A stretch of 64,000 nucleotides of DNA from Streptomyces griseocarneus (GTDB lineage Bacteria > Actinomycetota > Actinomycetes > Streptomycetales > Streptomycetaceae), in NCBI RefSeq assembly GCF_014655595.1, contig NZ_BNBL01000006.1, positions 1-64,000 of the forward strand, in the 5' to 3' direction. The notes under the pieces were generated by a model. That model had not been told where the DNA came from. It worked only from the letters and a program-made list of their open reading frames with translations, and searched no databases. A program made the position numbers and the translations under genes. Below are positions 58,507 to 64,000 of this stretch, in pieces. Positions within the stretch are counted from its first letter, which is position 1; every line of letters begins with the position of its first letter.

Positions 58507-58537
58507 GCCGGGGCCGGTGCGGGGGACCGGCCCCGGC
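58507..58537. terminator. terminator between convergent SDR and FMN reductase genes
   Basis: A 12-bp perfect stem (GCCGGGGCCGGT at 58507-58518 with ACCGGCCCCGGC at 58526-58537) and 7-base loop lies right after the SDR stop, between two convergent genes. Confidence 0.8.
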
Positions 58538-58566
58538 TCCCGCGCCCCCGGCCCCGCACCGGCCGC

Positions 58567-59157
58567 TCATGCGCCGTACGGGCGCTTCTCGCGGGCCTCG
58601 CGCAGGGACAGGGCCCACCACGTGAGCTGGTCGAGCATCGCCTTCGCGGCACCGGCGGCGGAGGTGCCGGCCTCCTCGTCCAGGTGGCGGCCGGTCTCGT
58701 CCAGCTTGCCCCACGGGCTGTGGAAGCTGACCGTCTCGCGGATGGTGACGGCGTGCAGCTCGGCGAAGACCGGGCGCAGGTGCTCGACGGCGCGCAGGCC
58801 GCCGGAGAGCCCGCCGTAGGAGACGAAGGCGACCGGCTTGGCCTGCCACTGGGTGTAGTGCCAGTCGATGAGGTGCTTCAGGCTCGCGGGGTAGCTGTGG
58901 TTGTACTCGGGGGTGATGACGACGAAGGCGTCCGCCTCCGCCAGCCGCGGGGACACGGCGGCGAGGGCGGCGGCGTCCTCCGGGCCGGGCTTGCCGGAGA
59001 GGTTCACCGGCAGCGGGTGCTCGGCGAGGTCGATGACGTCGACCTCGATCTGCGGGTGCTGGGCGGTCTGTTCGGCCAGCCAGTTGGCGACGGTGGGGCC
59101 GAAGCGGCCCTCACGGGTGGAAGAGACGATGACGGCGAGGCGGTACGAGGTCTTCAT
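58567..59157 (-). CDS. NADPH-dependent FMN/quinone reductase
   Basis: A 196-residue flavodoxin-like reductase. The FMN phosphate loop is VSSTREGRFGPTVANW, and TPEYNHSYPASLKHLIDW is the second flavin-binding block. SYGGLSGGLRAVEHLRPVF follows. Enzymes of this family reduce flavins, quinones or azo compounds and help protect against redox-active molecules. The ATG at 59157 is preferred to a TTG three codons earlier. A SoxR-type box lies 16-35 bases upstream, between candidate -35 and -10 elements. Confidence 0.9.
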   Translation of the reverse strand: MKTSYRLAVIVSSTREGRFGPTVANWLAEQTAQHPQIEVDVIDLAEHPLPVNLSGKPGPEDAAALAAVSPRLAEADAFVVITPEYNHSYPASLKHLIDWHYTQWQAKPVAFVSYGGLSGGLRAVEHLRPVFAELHAVTIRETVSFHSPWGKLDETGRHLDEEAGTSAAGAAKAMLDQLTWWALSLREAREKRPYGA

Positions 59158-59172
59158 GGGGAACAATCTGCT

Positions 59173-59192
59173 ACCTCAAGTTTGGTTGAGGT
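59173..59192 (-). promoter_or_regulatory. SoxR box in the FMN reductase promoter
   Basis: ACCTCAA-GTTTGG-TTGAGGT, a 7-bp inverted repeat, matches the CCTCAAG...TTGAGG operator of SoxR. On the gene strand it lies between TTGACC and CAGATT with a 19-bp spacer, the long spacing typical of promoters activated by MerR-family proteins. Confidence 0.78.
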
Positions 59193-59215
59193 CAAGCCGG
59201 GCCCGTGAGGAGTGA

Positions 59216-60466
59216 TCAGAATTGGTCAGGGCACCACGGCCGGCGTGCGGTGCGCAGCAGCAGCTCCGCCCGCTCCGCCGCTCCCGGCCGCTCCTCGGTG
59301 ACGCGCCCCAGCGCGGCGAGGCGCACGGCCGACTCGTCGCCGAGGACGAGGGCCCCCAACTCCCCTACGCCCAGGGCTAGTTCGGCCGGGCGCGTGGTGG
59401 GCACGCAGCTCGCGCCGTCGGGGCCGGCCTCCAGCAGGAAGCGGCCGCCGGCCAGTCCGGCGGGGTCGTCGACCTCCAGGACGAGCGAGCCGGCGCCGGT
59501 GTACGTACGGGCCTCGAGCAGGACGGGGGTGTCGAGGGGGCGCAGCCACAGGTGGTCGGCGTGGGTGGTGACCCTCGCGGCGCGCGGGTCGGGCAGCAGC
59601 AGCGGCAGGAGGTCGTCGGGGGCGCGCAGCCCGGTCATCACGCGGGTGACCCAGTCGACCGACAACAGGTAGTGCCACAGGGCGCGTTCGGCCTCGGCCG
59701 ACACCGCGATCAGGCTGCGCACGGTGGCGGTGGTCCGTGAGCGCTTGGCCTCCCACACGTCATCGGCGGTGTAGGTGAGCAGGCCCTCCACGGTGCCGTC
59801 GGCGGAGCGGTAGAGGGCGTGGAACGGCTCGGTCCAGGACGCCTCGGTGTGGAGGGCGAGCTCGCCCGTGGCGAACCGCCACCAGCGGTCGGTGCGGTCG
59901 ACGACGCCGTGCCGGAGGGTGCGCAGCCGTTCGTGGAGGCCGGGGCCGAACTCCCGTACGCCCGCGCTGTCCACGAGGTCGATGCGGCCGCCGCCGTCCG
60001 GGCCCGCGTAGCGCGCGTCGAGGCGGGCGCCGGCCACGTCCACCTCCCACTCGGTGACCCAGGTGGCCGGGCCGAAGCCGTACCGCCCGTAGATCGGGTA
60101 CTCGGCGGAGAGGAGCGTCGCGGCGGCGTCGCCGCGCTCCTTGGCGGCGCGCAGGTCGCGGTCCACCATGCGGCTGAGCAGCCCGCGCCGGCGGTGGGTG
60201 GGGGCGACGGTGACGTTGGTGACGGCGTTCGTCGTCACGGACGCGCCGCCGGGCACGGTGATGCGCTGGGTGAAGCTGCGGAACGTACCGACGCAGCGCC
60301 CGGTGGCGGCGTCGAACGCGCCCTGCGTGCGCTCGAAGTCCATGCCCGCCCGGCGTATCTCGATCTCCTCCTTGGGCACCACGGGGGGCTGGAGGAAGCC
60401 GATGCGCATGGCGCGCAGCCAGTCGGGCAGGTCGGTGTCGTCGATCGTGCGGACCTCGAGGCTCAT
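59216..60466 (-). CDS. Eis-like GNAT N-acetyltransferase
   Basis: A 416-residue acetyltransferase. The N-terminal GNAT domain has VTNVTVAPTHRRRGLLSRMV, with the RRxGL acetyl-CoA loop, and YPIYGRYGFGPAT with the expected catalytic Tyr. A second degenerate GNAT-like domain and an SCP-2-like C-domain follow, ending PWCPDQF. A C-terminal Phe carboxylate is the base in mycobacterial Eis, which acetylates amines of aminoglycosides and other substrates; the end here agrees. A resistance role is possible but not shown. No strong ribosome site is seen at the ATG (60466). Confidence 0.87.
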   Translation of the reverse strand: MSLEVRTIDDTDLPDWLRAMRIGFLQPPVVPKEEIEIRRAGMDFERTQGAFDAATGRCVGTFRSFTQRITVPGGASVTTNAVTNVTVAPTHRRRGLLSRMVDRDLRAAKERGDAAATLLSAEYPIYGRYGFGPATWVTEWEVDVAGARLDARYAGPDGGGRIDLVDSAGVREFGPGLHERLRTLRHGVVDRTDRWWRFATGELALHTEASWTEPFHALYRSADGTVEGLLTYTADDVWEAKRSRTTATVRSLIAVSAEAERALWHYLLSVDWVTRVMTGLRAPDDLLPLLLPDPRAARVTTHADHLWLRPLDTPVLLEARTYTGAGSLVLEVDDPAGLAGGRFLLEAGPDGASCVPTTRPAELALGVGELGALVLGDESAVRLAALGRVTEERPGAAERAELLLRTARRPWCPDQF

Positions 60467-60659
60467 GACAGCACGTTAGGTGCCGCCCAAAGCAGGACGC
60501 ACGCCATTTCTTACGGTCGTCAGGAGGCCGGTACGCGGCGCATGGCGGCGTCCGCGCCGTGCGCGCCCGCCCGCACGGCGCGCACGGCCGAAACCGGCGC
60601 CCCGCGCTCAGGGGCTCGGGCGCTCCGGCGCTCCTGCGTCAGTACGGTGAGATACGCCC

Positions 60660-61670
60660 TCAGAACGCGGCGCGTATCTCGCCGACCGGCCGGCCGCCGC
60701 CCAGCAGCGGCTGCTCGGCGATGCGGTCGAGGACGGGAGCCTCGACGCCCATCATCCGCAGCGCGCGGGCCAGCACCGGGCCCAGCGCCCGCCCGGCACC
60801 GTCGTCGATCTTGAACGCCAGGGCCCGGCCGTCGGGCAGGGCCACGGCCTGGACGGCCTCGGCGCCCATCTTCGACAGCACGCCGGGCACCTCGCGCATC
60901 AGCCAGGTGTCGGGGCGCCGGGTGCCGGCGACGTACTCGGGGTGGGCGCGCATGGCGTCGGCGACCGCGCGCTCGGGCGTGCCGGGGGCGGCCACCACGA
61001 AGCTGCGGAAGGCGCGGGCCAGGCCGGTCAGGGAGAGCGCCATCAGGGGCGCGCCGCAGCCGTCGGTGCCCACGTGGGCGACGGGCTCGCCGCTCGTGCG
61101 CTGCACGACGTCCAGCACCAGGCGCTGCAGCGGGTGCGCGGGGTCGAGGTAGGAGTCGGTGGCCCAGCCGTTGGCGGCACAGGCGGCGATCATGGCCGCG
61201 TGCTTGCCGGAGCAGTTCATGGTGACCCGGTCGCGCACCTGGCCGGAGGCCAGGTAGGCCTCCGCCTCGACGGGGTCGAGCGGGAGGTCCGGCGGGGTCT
61301 GCAGGCCGTCCTCGGCGAGGCCGAACTCGGTGAGCATTGTGCGGACGAGATCGAGGTGGAACGTTTCGCCGGAGTGGCTCGCCGCCGCCAGCGCCAGTCG
61401 CTCCCCGGAGAGCTCCAGCCCGGCGCGCAGCACGGCCGCCGCCTGCATCGGCTTGTTGGCCGACCGCGGGTAGACCGGGGCCGCGGGGTCGCCCAGCGCG
61501 AACTCCACGCCGCCGTCCGCAGCCAGCACGACCAGCGAGCCGCGGTGCACGCCCTCGACGAAGCCCGAGCGGACCACCTCGGCGAGGACCGGGGACAGGC
61601 CGCCGGACATGCCGGCGCCGTCGGCCGGGGCGGCGGCGTTCGCGGGCGGGGCAGGGGTCGAGGAGGTCAT
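60660..61670 (-). CDS. asparaginase, type II of the Rhizobium class (PF06089-like)
   Basis: A 336-residue protein. Conserved blocks are YPRSANKPMQAAAVL, SHSGETFHLDLVR, MNCSGKHAAMIAACAANGW and VGTDGCGAPLMALSLTGLAR. These match the R. etli-type asparaginase family, distinct from the bacterial type I/II enzymes. The predicted reaction is asparagine to aspartate plus ammonia. The N-terminal 25 residues are Ala/Pro-rich without a signal peptide. GGAAGG precedes the ATG. It is the gene after rsiG on the same strand (53 bp apart). Confidence 0.88.
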   Translation of the reverse strand: MTSSTPAPPANAAAPADGAGMSGGLSPVLAEVVRSGFVEGVHRGSLVVLAADGGVEFALGDPAAPVYPRSANKPMQAAAVLRAGLELSGERLALAAASHSGETFHLDLVRTMLTEFGLAEDGLQTPPDLPLDPVEAEAYLASGQVRDRVTMNCSGKHAAMIAACAANGWATDSYLDPAHPLQRLVLDVVQRTSGEPVAHVGTDGCGAPLMALSLTGLARAFRSFVVAAPGTPERAVADAMRAHPEYVAGTRRPDTWLMREVPGVLSKMGAEAVQAVALPDGRALAFKIDDGAGRALGPVLARALRMMGVEAPVLDRIAEQPLLGGGRPVGEIRAAF

Positions 61671-61723
61671 CGTCGGCCTTCCGGGGTGGTGCGCGACCGC
61701 CCCCCGGTGGTCCTGTCAGGAGA

Positions 61724-62350
61724 TCACGAGAGCAGGTCGTCTACTTGTGCTTCTCCTTCACGGTACCTGCGCGCGATTTCGGCACTGCAATCGTCGGCGG
61801 TGCGCTGCACCCCCTGACGACGCAGGGACACCTGCCGCTCGTACCCCGCCAGGCGGGCCATGCCGTCCCGCAGCTCGCCGTCCGTGCGGGCCGCCAGGTC
61901 CGACAGCCCGACCTCCGCCAGCATGTCCTCCACCACCCGCCGGTGCTCCTCGCTGTGCGGGGTGCGCAGCGTCACGTGGCGGGCCGAGGAGCGCTGCGCG
62001 GAGGGCCCGTCGGAGAGGATCTCCGTCAGCCGGTCGACCAGCAGCCGCTCCACCGCCGGGGACTCCGGCGCCGCCCTGCGGGCCAGCTCGGCCCGCAGGA
62101 TGTCGATGCGGCCCTGCAGGAGCCGGCGGACGTAGCTGAGGTCGGCCTCCTCCTGCTGGGCCTCGCGCCGCATCGACCGCAGCTCCGCGAGGCCCATCTC
62201 GTTCATCCGGCGGCCGGGGACGTCCGCCAGCCGTCCGGAGCGCTGGGTCGGTGGTCTGGCGTGCAACGCTTCACCTCCGCCTGCGCGGAGCTCCATGGCC
62301 GTGCGGTCCGCCGCCGTGAGCGTTCGGCCATCCTCGGTCGGTGTGGTCAT
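61724..62350 (-). CDS. rsiG: RsiG, c-di-GMP-dependent anti-sigma factor for WhiG
   Basis: A 208-residue helical protein. Two helices carry the RsiG c-di-GMP signature E(X3)S(X2)R(X3)Q(X3)D: EADLSYVRRLLQGRID (about residue 70) and ERQVSLRRQGVQRTAD (about 175), both complete. RsiG holds the sporulation sigma factor WhiG inactive when loaded with a c-di-GMP dimer (established in Streptomyces). The N-terminal 50 residues are variable and probably disordered. ATG 62350 has GGGGACGG upstream. It is divergent from dtd with a 153-bp gap. Confidence 0.9.
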   Translation of the reverse strand: MTTPTEDGRTLTAADRTAMELRAGGGEALHARPPTQRSGRLADVPGRRMNEMGLAELRSMRREAQQEEADLSYVRRLLQGRIDILRAELARRAAPESPAVERLLVDRLTEILSDGPSAQRSSARHVTLRTPHSEEHRRVVEDMLAEVGLSDLAARTDGELRDGMARLAGYERQVSLRRQGVQRTADDCSAEIARRYREGEAQVDDLLS

Positions 62351-62503
62351 GCGGTTCCGTCCCCTCGGGCGGTGTGCGGCCGGAGCGTCCCGCCGTTGCC
62401 CGCAAAAGGCACCGCCTGCACGCATCGTGCCATTGGGCATGCCCCGGCCGCAGGGTCTCTCCACCGCAACGAACCCGTACGGGCGCAGGGCATCATGGTC
62501 CGT

Positions 62504-62929
62504 ATGCGTGCTGTGGTGCAGAGGGTGGACGGGGCGAGCGTCGCCGTGGACGGCCAGGTGGTCGGCGAGATCATCGGCGAGGGTCTGTGCGTGCTGGTCG
62601 GCGTGACGCACGAGGACACCCCCGAACGCTGCGCCCAGCTGGCCCGCAAGCTGTGGTCCCTGCGGGTGCTGAAGGACGAGAAGTCCTGCTCGGACGTCGG
62701 GGCGCCACTACTGGTGATCTCGCAGTTCACCCTCTACGGTGACGCCCGCAAGGGCCGGCGGCCCACGTGGAACGCGGCGGCCCCCGGCCCGGTGGCCGAG
62801 CCGCTCGTCGACGAGGTCGTGGCGCAGCTGCGGAAGCTGGGCGCGCACGTCGAGACGGGCCGGTTCGGCGCGGACATGAAGGTGTCCCTGACGAACGACG
62901 GCCCGTTCACGGTGCTGCTGGAGGTCTGA
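62504..62929 (+). CDS. dtd: D-aminoacyl-tRNA deacylase
   Basis: A 141-residue DTD. It begins MRAVVQRVDGASVAVDGQVV; the catalytic SQFTLYGDARKGRRP and the cross-subunit loop LTNDGPFTVLLEV (the family's Gly-cisPro region, GPxT with Phe) are present. It removes D-amino acids and glycine from mischarged tRNAs. ATG 62504 fits the family start; an in-frame ATG at 62495 has GCAGGG nearby and would add three residues. A terminator follows. Confidence 0.93.
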   Translation: MRAVVQRVDGASVAVDGQVVGEIIGEGLCVLVGVTHEDTPERCAQLARKLWSLRVLKDEKSCSDVGAPLLVISQFTLYGDARKGRRPTWNAAAPGPVAEPLVDEVVAQLRKLGAHVETGRFGADMKVSLTNDGPFTVLLEV

Positions 62930-62935
62930 CCGGCC

Positions 62936-62957
62936 GTCCGGGGGCCTGCCCCCGGAC
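62936..62957. terminator. terminator between convergent dtd and ygfZ-like genes
   Basis: A 9-bp perfect stem (GTCCGGGGG at 62936-62944 with CCCCCGGAC at 62949-62957) with a 4-base loop, starting seven bases after the dtd stop. Confidence 0.8.
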
Positions 62958-62974
62958 CCGCCCGGCCGCGGGCG

Positions 62975-63955
62975 TTACGGCTCGACCACCGTCTCCTGCG
63001 AGGCGGCGGTCGCCTCGCCCACCAGCAGCGTCGCGTCCACCGGGACGTTCCGCTTGACGAGCGCCAGCGCGATCGGCCCCAGCTCGTGGTGGCGGACGGC
63101 CGTCGTCACGAAGCCCAGCTGACGGCCCTCCGGGCCGTCCGACGCCAGGCGGACCGGGGCGCCGTGGCCCGGGAGGGTCACCACGCTGCCGTCGAGGTGC
63201 AGGAAGACCAGGCGGCGCGGCGGCTTCCCCAGGTTGTGGACGCGGGCGACCGTCTCCTGGCCGCGGTAGCAGCCCTTCTGGAGGTGGACGGCCTCGCCGA
63301 TCAGGCCCAGCTCGTGGGGGATCGTGCGGTGGTCGGTCTCCAGGCCCAGCCGGGGGCGGTGGCCCTCGACGCGCAGCGCCTCGTACGCCAGGACGCCCGC
63401 CGCCGGGCCGTTCTCCGCCGCGAACTCCGCCAGCCGCTCCCGGGGCAGGAACAGGTCCCGGCCGTACGCCGTCTCGCGCGCCACGACGCCCTCCGGCGTG
63501 GCCGTGACGGAGCCGGCGGGCAGGTACGTCACCGCGATGTCGTCCGTGCGGTCGGCGACGTCGACCCGGTAGAAGAACTTCATGCTCTCCAGGTACGCGA
63601 TCAGGTCGTCCTGGGTGCCGGGCTCCACGTGCGCCCAGGTCGTCTCCCCGTCGTCCACCAGGTACAGCGCGTGCTCGATGTGGCCGTGCGGGGAGAGGAT
63701 CAGCGCCTGCGTGGCCCGGTGCGGCGGGAGGTCGCTCACGTGCTGGGTGAGCAGCAGGTGCAGCCAGCTCAGCCGGTCGGGGCCGGTGACGGTGACGACA
63801 CCGCGGTGGGAGAGGTCCACGAACCCGGAGCCGTCCGCGAGCGCGCGCTGCTCGCGGAACAGGTCGCCGTAGTGCGCGGCGACCCCTTCGTCCGGGCCCT
63901 CGGCGGGGACGGCGCCGGGCAGCGACAGCAGAGGGCTCTTCGATTGACGCAGCAT
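62975..63955 (-). CDS. ygfZ: YgfZ/GcvT-like folate-binding protein
   Basis: A 326-residue protein of the GcvT/YgfZ fold. The signature KGCYRGQETVARVHNLG contains the conserved Cys of the KGCYxGQE motif. LSWLHLLLTQHVSDLPPHRA and ILSPHGHIEHALYLVDDGET belong to the N-domain. YgfZ proteins use folate to support repair or assembly of certain Fe-S enzymes. The start at 63955 has no strong ribosome site. The last 45 bases of the window upstream hold no further gene that I can see. Confidence 0.9.
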   Translation of the reverse strand: MLRQSKSPLLSLPGAVPAEGPDEGVAAHYGDLFREQRALADGSGFVDLSHRGVVTVTGPDRLSWLHLLLTQHVSDLPPHRATQALILSPHGHIEHALYLVDDGETTWAHVEPGTQDDLIAYLESMKFFYRVDVADRTDDIAVTYLPAGSVTATPEGVVARETAYGRDLFLPRERLAEFAAENGPAAGVLAYEALRVEGHRPRLGLETDHRTIPHELGLIGEAVHLQKGCYRGQETVARVHNLGKPPRRLVFLHLDGSVVTLPGHGAPVRLASDGPEGRQLGFVTTAVRHHELGPIALALVKRNVPVDATLLVGEATAASQETVVEP

Positions 63956-64000
63956 GGCGACCAGCCTACGGCGCCGGGGGCGACGCCTTCGAACGGCAGC

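Overview
The window is GC-rich actinobacterial DNA, almost certainly a Streptomyces chromosome. Supporting signs are strong G/C bias at third codon positions, frequent GTG and TTG starts, GGAGG-type ribosome binding sites, a SARP regulator, an LAxTG (sortase E type) surface protein, a Pho-box-controlled pst operon and an RsiG orthologue carrying both c-di-GMP signature motifs. The first bases are the 3' end of a 5S rRNA gene and its terminator, so the window begins just downstream of an rRNA operon.

Layout. (1) 0.1-4.4 kb: a hydroxyacid dehydrogenase divergent from a DesK/NarL-type two-component system, followed by a secreted serine hydrolase. (2) 4.5-20.8 kb, 'cluster A': a type IV secretion-like locus. 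A leftward group (small HTH protein, lipoprotein lytic transglycosylase/NlpC-P60 hydrolase, NTF2-like lipoprotein, membrane-anchored beta-propeller) is divergent from a rightward operon (ParA-like protein, VirB2-like small membrane protein, VirB8-like protein, TrbL/VirB6-like protein, SCO6880-family protein, VirB4-like ATPase, VirD4/TraG-like coupling protein, DUF4913 protein). The operon runs into two tandem copies of an HTH protein plus zeta-toxin-like kinase module. (3) An amidohydrolase. (4) 22.5-33.1 kb, 'cluster B': a second type IV secretion-like locus in the opposite orientation with the same core gene order, bordered by a Ser/Thr kinase, a DUF397 protein and a second transglycosylase/NlpC-P60 enzyme. 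No relaxase, integrase or attachment site is visible for either cluster.

(5) 33-38 kb: PAP2 phosphatase, Tat-exported bicovalent-FAD oxidoreductase, small Cys-rich protein, lipoprotein, small protein and CsoR with its operator. (6) 38-44 kb: the phosphate block, with a PhoU-like protein and pit converging on pstSCAB, which has Pho boxes upstream of pstS. (7) 44-64 kb: mostly single regulatory and metabolic genes. These are a NlpC/P60 hydrolase, receiver-PP2C phosphatase, DUF2516 protein, HbhA-like protein, XRE regulator with a perfect palindrome, MarR/GbsR regulator divergent from a DUF4097 protein across a repeat-motif array, TetR with two small membrane proteins, cupin, PrmC-like methyltransferase with a leader-peptide attenuator, LAxTG protein, SARP divergent from an SDR, FMN reductase with a SoxR box, Eis-like acetyltransferase, asparaginase, rsiG, dtd and a YgfZ-like protein.

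The most unusual content is the pair of syntenic type IV secretion-like clusters. One ends in tandem toxin-like modules whose kinases share a basic C-terminal tail. Several nucleotide-binding loops in the two clusters are degenerate. I interpret cluster A as a non-conjugative secretion apparatus with possible toxin cargo; this is inference. All assignments come from reading motifs and context, with no database search.
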